A stretch of DNA of 39,406 bases. Source: Bacteroidaceae bacterium (GTDB taxonomy: Bacteria; Bacteroidota; Bacteroidia; Bacteroidales; Bacteroidaceae). Below are positions 23,785 to 31,444 of this stretch, in pieces. The notes below the pieces were generated by a model that did not search any database, was not told the DNA's origin, and saw nothing but the letters and a program-made list of their open reading frames with translations. How positions within the stretch are numbered: the first letter of the stretch is position 1; each line of letters opens with the position of its first letter. Both the position numbers and the translations under genes were made by a program. The stretch is from positions 1 through 39,406 of the forward strand of contig JAILDV010000051.1 of NCBI GenBank assembly GCA_024688885.1, given 5' to 3'.

Positions 23785-24516
23785 ATGAAAGCAGTGATTC
23801 TTGCAGCAGGTATCGCATCACGTCTGCGCCCCCTCACGAATGACCGTCCTAAGTGTCTGTTGGAAATCGGTGGAAAATGTCTCTTACAACGCTCATTCGA
23901 CGGACTTATTCAGAACGGAATCACGGAGTTCGTAGTGGTGACGGGCTATCTGCATGAACAAATAGAGGCATTCCTCAACAACCGATACCAGGAGGTTTCC
24001 ATTACATATATTTATAATGAGCAGTATGCCTCCACCAACAACATCTATTCCCTTTGGTTGGCACGTCCAGAAGTGGAGGGAAAGGAGATGCTGCTGTTGG
24101 ACAGCGATATTCTCTTCGACCCCCAAATTGTGGCACGTCTCTTAGCTTCCGAGCATCAGGACATACTCGCCCTCAACAATCACCCATTAGGTGAGGAGGA
24201 AATGAAGATTGTGCCTGATGGGGAGGGTAAAGTGAAGGAAATCAGCAAGACTTGTGCCATTTCCGATGCAGCAGGCGAGTCTATTGGCATCGAAAGAATG
24301 TCTGCTTCTTACACCACTGCCTTATATAAAGAACTGAAGGTGATGATGGAGCAGGAGGGGCTGGTCAATATTTTCTACGAACGTGCCTTCGAACGGCTTA
24401 TTCCACAAGGTCACACTTTCTGGATAGAAGACACCACCGATCTTTTCTCTACCGAACTGGACACGGTGGAGGATTTCAATTCTGCCAAGGAACTCATTCC
24501 TGCCGAACTGTATTAA
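23785..24516 (+). CDS. LicC-like nucleotidyltransferase (probable CTP:phospho-alcohol cytidylyltransferase)
   Basis: A 243-residue enzyme with the nucleotidyltransferase signature LAAGIASRLRPLTNDRPKCLL (around residues 5-25; long motif, key residues G, R, P, K), a metal-binding DSD near residue 111 and the C-terminal IEDTTDLF segment seen in LicC-type phosphocholine cytidylyltransferases. LicC joins CTP and phosphocholine to give CDP-choline. The position beside two other steps of such a pathway (PLP enzyme before, LicD after) suggests it activates a phospho-amino-alcohol. A sugar-1-phosphate substrate is the main alternative. Cytoplasmic. Confidence 0.82.
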   Translation: MKAVILAAGIASRLRPLTNDRPKCLLEIGGKCLLQRSFDGLIQNGITEFVVVTGYLHEQIEAFLNNRYQEVSITYIYNEQYASTNNIYSLWLARPEVEGKEMLLLDSDILFDPQIVARLLASEHQDILALNNHPLGEEEMKIVPDGEGKVKEISKTCAISDAAGESIGIERMSASYTTALYKELKVMMEQEGLVNIFYERAFERLIPQGHTFWIEDTTDLFSTELDTVEDFNSAKELIPAELY

Positions 24517-24554
24517 CCAACCCATGCGTCGGGCGATTCCCCTTACATCTGTAA

Positions 24555-24580
24555 GCCTCAACTCTTAACTCCGAACTCTC
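24555..24580. repeat. Period-7 tandem array upstream of licD-like gene 1
   Basis: About three and a half 7-bp units (CTCAACT-like with base changes) ending at the base before the ATG at 24581. Confidence 0.75.
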
Positions 24581-25393
24581 ATGGCTTCTTACGACATACG
24601 TCCACTGCAATTGCGTATCCTCGACATCCTGATGGCCGTGCATCAAGTGTGTGAGGAGCATGGATTGCGGTATTACATCATTGCAGGCACCTTGTTGGGG
24701 GCTGTACGGCACAAGGGCTTTATCCCATGGGACGACGACCTTGATATCGGTATGCCACGCAAGGATTATGACCAGCTGATGGCTCATGCCAAGGATTGGA
24801 TGCCTGATCCTTTCGAGGTGGTGAGTTACGAAACCGACAAGACCTACCCTTTGCCGTTTGCAAAGATTCAAGATGCCAGCACTACGCTGATTGAGCGCAT
24901 GCACCTGAAATATCTGGGAGGCATCTATATTGACGTGTTTCCATTGGATGGTATGACTGCCAACCCGATTGTGCAGCGTTGGCACTTCGCCCGATATTTC
25001 TATCTGAAAAAGGTGCAGTATTTCCTCTACCGTGACCCTTACCGGCATGGACATGGACCTTCGTCATGGATTCCCTTGCTGTGCAGGAAGTTCTACACGT
25101 TGGAGGAGGTGCAGGAGAAGATGAAACGAATGCAGAAAGCGTATGACTTTGATGCATCAGAACTGGTGGTTGACCATGATGATGGAAGAAAGGGCATCAT
25201 GCCACGCAGCATCTTGGGCGCACCCACCCCCATTCTCTTTGAGGGCAAACAAGTGATGGGCGCAGAAAATCCTGATGCTTATCTGTCACAGAAATATGGA
25301 GACTACATGACCCTTCCACCTGGTCCCAAGCAGAAACAACACAATTTCCATTTGTTGGATTTGGAGAAAAGTTACCGAGAAGGAGTCCATTGA
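24581..25393 (+). CDS. LicD family phosphotransferase 1
   Basis: A 270-residue LicD-type protein. The family core GTLLGAVRHKGFIPWDDDLD lies at 36-55, with the catalytic Asp cluster, followed by YVDVFP-like IYIDVFPLDG near 116-125. LicD proteins transfer phosphocholine or a related phospho-alcohol from its CDP form to sugars on surface glycans. It closes the operon with the LicC-like gene, which would make its donor. A paralogue is at 27098-27946. The end of the gene overlaps a terminator hairpin that includes its stop codon. Confidence 0.9.
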   Translation: MASYDIRPLQLRILDILMAVHQVCEEHGLRYYIIAGTLLGAVRHKGFIPWDDDLDIGMPRKDYDQLMAHAKDWMPDPFEVVSYETDKTYPLPFAKIQDASTTLIERMHLKYLGGIYIDVFPLDGMTANPIVQRWHFARYFYLKKVQYFLYRDPYRHGHGPSSWIPLLCRKFYTLEEVQEKMKRMQKAYDFDASELVVDHDDGRKGIMPRSILGAPTPILFEGKQVMGAENPDAYLSQKYGDYMTLPPGPKQKQHNFHLLDLEKSYREGVH

Positions 25394-25426
25394 ATGAAAG
25401 GATTCCTTCTCTTATTTTTTCTTTTT
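25377..25426 (+). terminator. Terminator at the end of licD-like gene 1
   Basis: A 12-bp stem (25377-25388 with 25400-25411, one G-T pair) and an 11-base loop, followed by TTATTTTTTCTTTTT. The left arm is in the last codons of the gene. The T-rich tail is the 3' end of the convergent GT2 gene. Confidence 0.88.
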
Positions 25427-26311
25427 CCCGCATCGGACGGATGGACGCATGGACAAAGACAAAGTGTTACCCGTCAGAAAAACAGGAATCAGATACCAAT
25501 TCTTGGGTGAGAACAACTTCATCACAATGTTCTCGAAACGGAACAGTCCTGTCATGAAAGGGTGATGGTATTTGCTGTAGCAATAGATTTTGGAAATAAA
25601 CCGCTCCTTGCGGATGGCTTTCTTGTCTCCACCAGACGATGCGCCATGGGCGTGCAGGAACCTGACGGTAGGATAAACGACATTCTGATAGCCTAAGCCT
25701 TCCAATCGGCGAGCAATGTCGTATTCCTCATGGAAGAGGAAGATATTCGTATCAAAACCTCCTATTTCCCAAAACACTTCAGCACGGAACATCATGAAAC
25801 TGCCATTAATTTCGGACACCACAAAAGGCTCAGTGCGGGTGAGGTCACCCCGCTTGGGATAGCGTTTGGGAAAAAGGTGCTCAAAGATGTCATCGCCAAA
25901 CAAATCGCGACGAATGCCGAACTTGTGGCGGAATGCATATGCAGTGCCGTGAGGGCGGTATTGCTGGGGTGTGATGACACCTGCTTCGGGATGAGTGGAG
26001 AGGTAGTTCACCAAAGGGGTGATGCAGTCTTCCACCAGTTGGACATCACTGTTCAGAAAACAAAGGAAATCGCCCTCTGCTTGTTCTGCACCTAACATAT
26101 TGCCTAACCCAAACCCCATGTTGAGCTTACTCCTGACGATGGGGTGACGCCCTTGAATCAGTTGCAACAAGTGCTCATAGTTCCCCTGCTCACTATGGTT
26201 GTCCACAATGATAATCTCATAGTCCTCCACCCCATGGAAAGTTTCTATGGATTGAACGCATTGAGCCGTGATGTCGGGCGTATTGTAATTTAAGATAATG
26301 AAAGATACCAT
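25412..26311 (-). CDS. Glycosyltransferase family 2, WbbL/rhamnosyltransferase-like
   Basis: A 299-residue GT-A enzyme. It begins with VSFIILNYNTPDITAQC, has the nucleotide-sugar Asp region FLNSDVQL near residue 90, and an ILFHEEYDIARRLEGLGY-like segment near 190-210 that fits the acceptor/base region of GT2 proteins such as WbbL. A charged tail ends in KKKK. It is the last gene of the minus-strand glycan operon and is convergent with licD-like gene 1. Only a heptamer array separates it from the kinase gene before it. The sugar it moves is not known. Confidence 0.88.
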   Translation of the reverse strand: MVSFIILNYNTPDITAQCVQSIETFHGVEDYEIIIVDNHSEQGNYEHLLQLIQGRHPIVRSKLNMGFGLGNMLGAEQAEGDFLCFLNSDVQLVEDCITPLVNYLSTHPEAGVITPQQYRPHGTAYAFRHKFGIRRDLFGDDIFEHLFPKRYPKRGDLTRTEPFVVSEINGSFMMFRAEVFWEIGGFDTNIFLFHEEYDIARRLEGLGYQNVVYPTVRFLHAHGASSGGDKKAIRKERFISKIYCYSKYHHPFMTGLFRFENIVMKLFSPKNWYLIPVFLTGNTLSLSMRPSVRCGKKKK

Positions 26312-26345
26312 GAGTCAGTTGAGAGTTGACAGTTAAGAGTTGGGG
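26312..26345. repeat. Period-7 tandem array filling the kinase/GT2 gap
   Basis: Units GTTGAGA, GTTGACA, GTTAAGA, GTTGGGG preceded by a partial unit. The array is exactly the 34 bases between the stop of the kinase gene and the start of the GT2 gene. Confidence 0.88.
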
Positions 26346-27098
26346 TTATTTCTTCTTACGCATCTTATGTTTCAGTTCCCTCCTACGTTCGAAAGCTTCA
26401 AGTTTCTGAATGGCAAGTGTGGTTGCCCATTCCGCATCCCAACCTCGCAACTCAGCATATTTGCCGATGAGTTTCTTCAAGGCAGGACGCACATGTGTCA
26501 GGCGCATCAGGTTCCTGACACACTCTTCGCGGCTGGGATTCTCCACAAACTTGGAACGATTGATGTCTATGGTCGTGATGTGATATCCCGTGGAAGATTC
26601 CTTGTCTTCCCGATAGAGGAAATTGGAAAGATTGGTGTCACCATGCAGAAAACCTTTCTCGTGCATGTCAACGAGAAAATGTGCCAAAGCATCGAAAAGG
26701 TCATCGTGCTGCTCCCATTCCTCACGCAAGATGCGGGCATCGGGATCGCCACAATAAGTTGTGACGATATAGCCTTGTTTGTACAATCCCCAATGATAAC
26801 CTTCTATACAAGCAATGGGGTCGGGAGTGCTGATACCCAGTTCCTGCAATTTCAGAGCATAGGTGTAGGCTCGCTTGGCCTTGCTCGGACGACGGAATGT
26901 GTAGTCAAAGCGTTGATGGAAGAGTGAGGGGTGAAAACGCTTGACAACAATTTTCTCCCCACTCTCCAGTTTGAACACTCTCACCTGATTGCGCGAATCA
27001 TAAATGAGCACACCCTCTCTGTCGAACTTTTGGGGCACTTCATTGACGAACTGGGTCAATGATTCATATTTAGGATTGACTATACTCTTATACGTCAT
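26346..27098 (-). CDS. LPS core kinase-like protein (KdkA/WaaP type)
   Basis: A 250-residue protein kinase-like enzyme. Lys53 in IVVKRF would be the ATP-binding lysine, LHGDTNLSN (151-159) is the catalytic loop with Asp153 and Asn159, and the metal-binding Asp is D178 in TIDINRSKF. This is the pattern of lipopolysaccharide kinases that phosphorylate Kdo or heptose in the inner core. No signal peptide. Its ATG overlaps the LicD stop by one base (TGATG), so translation is coupled to the LicD. The pairing suggests both act on the same core glycan. Confidence 0.85.
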   Translation of the reverse strand: MTYKSIVNPKYESLTQFVNEVPQKFDREGVLIYDSRNQVRVFKLESGEKIVVKRFHPSLFHQRFDYTFRRPSKAKRAYTYALKLQELGISTPDPIACIEGYHWGLYKQGYIVTTYCGDPDARILREEWEQHDDLFDALAHFLVDMHEKGFLHGDTNLSNFLYREDKESSTGYHITTIDINRSKFVENPSREECVRNLMRLTHVRPALKKLIGKYAELRGWDAEWATTLAIQKLEAFERRRELKHKMRKKK

Positions 27099-27946
27099 CA
27101 GGCAATCGTGATGTTGTTCTGTTTGGCAAATTCGCGATAGGGCAATTCCAAGTTGATGTAATAGAAGTTGTGCTGTATCTGCTTCTCCTTGGGAGGGGGT
27201 GTCATGTAGTCACCATACATTTCGGTCAAATACTGGTGGGCATCTGACACGCCCAAGAACATCTTGCCCTCAAACTCATATTCCTTGGGCTCTCCAAGTA
27301 TCTTCTTCGCCACTATGCCACGGAACACGGAGTCGTAGTCTATCACCTGTTCACAGTCGTCAAACTTGTACTGCGTCATCAAACGCTGCACCTTGTCCTG
27401 CAACTGCTGGAGGGAATACATCTTGTGGATGAGCAGCGGCCACCATGAACGTGGTCCTTTGCCGTGCTTGAAGGGGTCTCTGCCACGGAAGAAGAGCAGA
27501 TGGCGCCAGAATTTATACTTTTTCAGGTGCTTGGTCGCCACAGCCTTGTCTGACGGGATGCCGTCGATGGGGAAGATGTCCACATAGATGCCTTCGGGAA
27601 AGTTGAAGTCGGGACGTTCCAACACCGTGGTGCTGGAATCTTCCACTTTGGCAAATGGGTAGGGATAGTCGGAACGGTTGTGAGGACCCACCACCTCGAA
27701 GGGTGCTGGCATCCATTCGTGGCAGTGTGCCAGCAGGAGGTCGTAGTCGGGACGGGGCATACAAATGTCCATATCGTCATCCCAAGGGATGAATCCCTTA
27801 TGACGCACAGCCCCGAGCATGGTTCCTGCCCATAGGTAATAGCGCAGATGGTGCTCACGACACACCTTGTCGATGCATTCGAGCATGGGGACAAGCCTTG
27901 CCTGCAAGGTCTTGATGTCGTAGTTGGCAGTATTGATTAGTCGCAT
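27098..27946 (-). CDS. LicD family phosphotransferase 2
   Basis: A 282-residue LicD-type protein with core GTMLGAVRHKGFIPWDDDMD (41-60) and a GIYVDIFPIDG segment near 125. It is a clear paralogue of the protein at 24581-25393 over most of its length, including the C-terminal YGDYMTPPP segment. It overlaps the preceding GT4 gene by 10 bases and the following kinase gene by one, so it is made in step with both. The two LicD proteins may decorate different sugars or use different acceptors. Confidence 0.9.
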   Translation of the reverse strand: MRLINTANYDIKTLQARLVPMLECIDKVCREHHLRYYLWAGTMLGAVRHKGFIPWDDDMDICMPRPDYDLLLAHCHEWMPAPFEVVGPHNRSDYPYPFAKVEDSSTTVLERPDFNFPEGIYVDIFPIDGIPSDKAVATKHLKKYKFWRHLLFFRGRDPFKHGKGPRSWWPLLIHKMYSLQQLQDKVQRLMTQYKFDDCEQVIDYDSVFRGIVAKKILGEPKEYEFEGKMFLGVSDAHQYLTEMYGDYMTPPPKEKQIQHNFYYINLELPYREFAKQNNITIA

Positions 27947-28995
27947 AATTCCTTATATAATTTCACATAAGCCGCAATGTGCTTCTCGTAACTGAATTCC
28001 TTGGCATGGTTCTTCACCTTCTCTATCTGGGTGGCATCAGCATAAAAGCCTGCAAGTCGCTGTTTCACCACCGCTGCCATGTCGTCTGGATGCAGATGCT
28101 CCCACACCATGGCGCAATCGCCACAAATCTCGGGCAGGCAGGTGGCTGTGGAAATGAACACAGCCTTGCCGAACTGCATCGCCTCTATGGCTGGCAGTCC
28201 AAAACCTTCGCCTACGCTGGGGAAGAGAAATGCCTCGCAATGTCGATAGAGCCACACTTTCTCTTCTGCTGAGATTTTCCCTGTCAAATAGGCATTCTTG
28301 GTGGGCAACTGCTCTATGTGTTCACGCACCACCTTTGAATAGGCAAAATGGTCGTCTCCACACACATACAGGTCATGGTCGGGGAAGTGCTTCATCATGT
28401 CCACCAACAGATGGAAGTTCTTCTTGGGACGTATCTGTCCGATGGCAAAGAAGAATGGTCTGCCTGTGGCAAATGCCGGTTTGCTTTCGGGCTGTCCGGT
28501 GATGTCCTCCACTCCATTATAGATAACCCTGACGGGCTTTCCCTTCAGGTTGAACTGTTCCTCAATCTGTTTGCTCACAAACTTGGAGATGCAAGTGACA
28601 GCATCTGCCTGGTTGATGGCATGCTGCAGGACAATTTTATGCTTCTGCTGACGAATCCAATTCTTTTCGGTGAGGTAGTTCAAGTCGTGAATGGTCAACA
28701 CAAACTTGCCACACTGCCCACGTTTGCGTTTCAATTGCTGCTGCGTGATGGAATGCCACAAGTCCACCGACGGCAATCCCTTGCTGAAATACTTGTGGAA
28801 CTTACGCCGCACATGGGTCGTCTCCACCAATGGACCAAAGTCCTTCTCATAGGCAGGAGGTAACAGAAAATGAAACTTCAATGCCTCATCTTCCATCTTC
28901 GAGTACCATTCGGCGTAATTCTTGGCAATCTGACCAAAACCACTGGTCGGGTTACCTATATCGCACAAGTCGAGCAAGACCGTTTTCTTTTCCAT
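27937..28995 (-). CDS. Glycosyltransferase, GT4 family
   Basis: A 352-residue GT-B enzyme. The C-lobe has a FFFAIGQIRPKKN segment near 178-190 and the donor-binding GEGFGLPAIEAMQFG segment near 270 with E-x7-E spacing. The N-lobe has HDLNYLTEKNWI near 110. First gene of the minus-strand glycan operon with LicD 2, the kinase and the GT2. The ATG at 28995 is only 4 bases after the -7 element at 29000-29007, so the message would be leaderless. Confidence 0.9.
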   Translation of the reverse strand: MEKKTVLLDLCDIGNPTSGFGQIAKNYAEWYSKMEDEALKFHFLLPPAYEKDFGPLVETTHVRRKFHKYFSKGLPSVDLWHSITQQQLKRKRGQCGKFVLTIHDLNYLTEKNWIRQQKHKIVLQHAINQADAVTCISKFVSKQIEEQFNLKGKPVRVIYNGVEDITGQPESKPAFATGRPFFFAIGQIRPKKNFHLLVDMMKHFPDHDLYVCGDDHFAYSKVVREHIEQLPTKNAYLTGKISAEEKVWLYRHCEAFLFPSVGEGFGLPAIEAMQFGKAVFISTATCLPEICGDCAMVWEHLHPDDMAAVVKQRLAGFYADATQIEKVKNHAKEFSYEKHIAAYVKLYKELCD

Positions 28996-28999
28996 GCCA

Positions 29000-29007
29000 C
29001 AAAGGTA
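29000..29007 (-). promoter_or_regulatory. -7 element of the minus-strand glycan operon
   Basis: The minus strand reads TACCTTTG, 4 bases before the ATG at 28995. The heptamer array at 29017-29048 occupies the -33 region. Confidence 0.72.
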
Positions 29008-29016
29008 GAGAAAAAT

Positions 29017-29048
29017 AATGAGGAATGAGGAATGAGGAATGAGGAATT
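29017..29048. repeat. Period-7 tandem array (AATGAGG)
   Basis: Four perfect AATGAGG units and a partial fifth, 9 bases upstream of the -7 element of the minus-strand operon. On that strand the unit is CCTCATT. Confidence 0.93.
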
Positions 29049-29085
29049 GTTTCTTTTCTGTGAAAAAACACGCTGATTGGCAAAA

Positions 29086-29117
29086 AATTCCTAATTCCTA
29101 ATTCCTAATTCCCAATT
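29086..29117. repeat. Period-7 tandem array (AATTCCT)
   Basis: Three AATTCCT units, one AATTCCC and a partial fifth, 6 bases upstream of the -7 element of the GT9 gene. It is near inverted to the 29017-29048 array, six of seven bases matching per unit. Confidence 0.93.
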
Positions 29118-29123
29118 ATTCCC

Positions 29124-29131
29124 TACCTTTG
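29124..29131 (+). promoter_or_regulatory. -7 element of the GT9 gene
   Basis: TACCTTTG, 5 bases before the ATG at 29137, predicting a leaderless or nearly leaderless message. From 29081 to 29131 the sequence is almost the same as the DUF4421 promoter on the minus strand at 17401-17450. Confidence 0.78.
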
Positions 29132-29136
29132 CCCAC

Positions 29137-30174
29137 ATGAATATACTCGTCGTACGATTTCGTCAGATGGGCGATGCCATCCTCGCCACTTCGTTGCTCA
29201 ACACGCTGCGCCACAACTTTCCTGAGGCACAGATTCATTTTGTGCTGAATGAGAAGATTGCCCCCCTGTTTGAAGGTCATCCTTCCATTGACCGCATCAT
29301 CACGTTCACCGAAGAGGAGCGCCACCATCTCATTCACTACCTGAAACGCGTGTGGCAAATCGTACACCAAACGCACTATGATGTCATCATCGACATGCGC
29401 AGCACTGCCAACACCATGCTGTTTGCACGATTTTCACCCCACACTCCCTATCGCATCGGAGTGAAGAAGGGATACACCCGTTTGGCATTCAACCACATGA
29501 TTCCACCTTGTGGCAGCAAATCGATGGTGGAGCACGACGTCAGTTTCGCCTCACCCCTCAATGCCATCCAGCCCATCCAACCCGTGAAGGAGTTTACCCT
29601 CCACATCACCGACGAAGAGAAACAGTCGTTTGGCGACTACCTGCAAAAGCAAGGCATCAATCTCTCCAAACCCATTATGCTGGCAAATGTCACTGCCAAA
29701 CTGGCTTCGAAAGTGTGGGACGAGGACCGCATGGTGTGGGTGCTTGACCAATTCATCAAACAATACCCCGACTTTCAGATTCTTTTCAACTACGCCCCAG
29801 GACAAGAGAAAACCAATGCCTTCCGTGTCTATGAGAAATTGGGCAAACCCCAACAAGTGTTCATCGATGTACAGGCACGTTCATCCAGAGAACTGGTGGC
29901 GATGGGCTATTTCATGACGCTCTTCTTTGGCAACGAAGGTGGCGCACGTCACATCATGCATGCCACAGGATGTCCCTCATTGGTCATCTGCGCCCCTGGC
30001 AACAACAAGTCTGTGTGGCTGCCACAAAACAGTGTACCTGCTGAAGGCATTGCCGCTACCGACCTTGCCAACTCTCAAACATTGGCATCCATGAGCAAGG
30101 AGCAACAATACGACCTCATCACCCAAGAACTAGTGTGGGAAAAACTGAAAGATTTCGTGCAACGCTTGCCTTAG
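29137..30174 (+). CDS. Glycosyltransferase family 9, heptosyltransferase-like
   Basis: A 345-residue GT-B enzyme. The N-terminus NILVVRFRQMGDAILATSLL is the usual GT9 start (substrate-binding Asp in GDA), and the C-lobe has the NEGGARHIMHATGCPSLVI segment (near 265) that binds ADP-heptose or a related donor. GT9 enzymes add heptose or similar sugars to the LPS inner core. It is divergent from the minus-strand glycan operon and shares its 141-base intergenic region. Its place fits a core-oligosaccharide role for the locus. Confidence 0.92.
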   Translation: MNILVVRFRQMGDAILATSLLNTLRHNFPEAQIHFVLNEKIAPLFEGHPSIDRIITFTEEERHHLIHYLKRVWQIVHQTHYDVIIDMRSTANTMLFARFSPHTPYRIGVKKGYTRLAFNHMIPPCGSKSMVEHDVSFASPLNAIQPIQPVKEFTLHITDEEKQSFGDYLQKQGINLSKPIMLANVTAKLASKVWDEDRMVWVLDQFIKQYPDFQILFNYAPGQEKTNAFRVYEKLGKPQQVFIDVQARSSRELVAMGYFMTLFFGNEGGARHIMHATGCPSLVICAPGNNKSVWLPQNSVPAEGIAATDLANSQTLASMSKEQQYDLITQELVWEKLKDFVQRLP

Positions 30175-30576
30175 AGGGAATCATCTTGCTCATTTTAGGG
30201 ATTTCCCTACACTTTCATCTTACTAGATACTCTACCTTTGCCCCGCTTTTCGAAAAACGAGAAGCGTTTCCAACATATATCATATCACGTAATGAACACA
30301 TCAATGACAAATCGCAATTGGCACCCCATAGGGGATGCTTGGGAAAGATGCAACACGCATTAGCGTTGTAATCAACCCTTGTGCATTGTGTATTTGCCAT
30401 TGCCCGAACTGCCACTGAGGCAGGGAGGACAGCCAGCGATGTGTTCTTTGACATTTTGTTACAATCCAGCTACAGTTGTTTCATGAACTGACGTGGCTTT
30501 CCCTCATCGGGGATATGCCACCTACTTCCGTATGCTATTTTCAAAACTATCTGTCAAATCAAATTACGTGTTTATT
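30175..30576 (+). other. 402-bp interval with an orphan -7 element and hairpins; possible small RNA
   Basis: A TACCTTTG element at 30233-30240 has no annotated gene after it for 335 bases. The transcribed strand would have several hairpins: CGCTTTTCG.. near 30245-30266, CAACACGC.. near 30351-30368, CTGCCACTGAGGCAG near 30410-30424, and GTGGC/GCCAC around 30493-30521. A 23-codon frame (30292-30363) starts with ATG and stops at TAG, and the same frame then continues open for about 40 codons to 30488. This may be a small RNA, a leader for the gene at 30577, or a decayed short gene. Confidence 0.4.
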
Positions 30577-30942
30577 ATGGTATATCAAATTAAAGTGGAA
30601 AACTTAAAGAATGGTCAAGAGACCATCATCATGGCACCAGCCCATGCGTGTGTAGAAACCCTGTGCCCTAAAATCAAGGTTGCACTCCAACTTCCTTATG
30701 TCGATCATGCTTGTCACCGATTCGTGGCACGCGGCACCACTTATGTGGTCAGCGAGCACATGATATCAGAGCAGGAAATCATTTGGGAGAATGATCGCAA
30801 TCCTGGACGCTACCGATGCAGCGAGAAGATTTCCATCGAGCGAATCTTCACCACCATCGGTTCCAGCATCAAATACTACCAAGACACCTGGTATGTAGGG
30901 ACATACGACATCCGCTGCACCCTCCTCAAACGGGTGTCTTGA
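30577..30942 (+). CDS. Hypothetical protein, weakly pRiA4b ORF-3-like
   Basis: A 121-residue soluble protein. The start at 30577 is preferred over an upstream in-frame ATG at 30493 because the extra 28 residues are unlike the rest and the YQIKVENLKNG start is a natural beta-strand opening. The strand order and the ERIFTTIGSSIKYYQDTW segment faintly recall pRiA4b ORF-3-like proteins, but the diagnostic Asp-Gly-Trp sequence is not present, so this is weak. Its last 17 bases overlap the end of the convergent phosphoesterase gene. Confidence 0.6.
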   Translation: MVYQIKVENLKNGQETIIMAPAHACVETLCPKIKVALQLPYVDHACHRFVARGTTYVVSEHMISEQEIIWENDRNPGRYRCSEKISIERIFTTIGSSIKYYQDTWYVGTYDIRCTLLKRVS

Positions 30943-31444
30943 CGACGTGGGGAGCATCGTTCAGCTCCACCACTTCCAAATCCTTGATTTCCCTGCCATC
31001 GATGGCGAAACGCACCAACGTACGCACCTCATGGAAACCATACCGTCCAGCCGCCCCTGGATTGATATGCAGACACCCGATGGTGGGGTCATTCATCACT
31101 TTCAGCAAATGAGAGTGACCAGAAATGAAGAGCTGAGGTGGATGGGCATAGATTTGACGTCGGATACTGGCATCGTACTTGCCCGGATAGCCTCCGATAT
31201 GCTTCATCAGCACATCCACCTCCTCACATTTCCAGCGATACACTTCAGGAAACTTGATGCGCACATCCCCGCTGTCGATGTTGCCATACACAGCACGGAG
31301 CGGAGCAATCTGTGCCAAGCGGTCAGCCACATCCATACTTCCGATGTCGCCCGCATGCCAGATTTCGTCACATTCCTTGAAGTACTTCTCGTAACGTTCA
31401 TCCCAACACCCGTGGGTGTCGGAAAGCAAACCTATCCTTCTCAT
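30926..31444 (-). CDS. YfcE/MJ0936-like metallophosphoesterase
   Basis: A 172-residue two-metal phosphoesterase. Motifs in order: SDTHG (8-12), HAGDIG (31-36), GNID (54-57), ISGHSH (about 107-112), and HINPGA near 127. YfcE-type enzymes hydrolyse phosphodiesters in vitro, and their natural substrate is often unclear. It follows the PH-domain gene with a 4-base overlap, which suggests co-translation. The 3' end overlaps the convergent gene at 30577-30942. Confidence 0.9.
   Translation of the reverse strand: MRRIGLLSDTHGCWDERYEKYFKECDEIWHAGDIGSMDVADRLAQIAPLRAVYGNIDSGDVRIKFPEVYRWKCEEVDVLMKHIGGYPGKYDASIRRQIYAHPPQLFISGHSHLLKVMNDPTIGCLHINPGAAGRYGFHEVRTLVRFAIDGREIKDLEVVELNDAPHVVKTPV

Noticed and set aside
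22718..24516. Phosphonate (aminoethylphosphonate) pathway for the HisC-like and LicC-like pair
   Set aside because: A PEP mutase or phosphonopyruvate decarboxylase is not present in the window. Kept only as an alternative that a genome search could revive.
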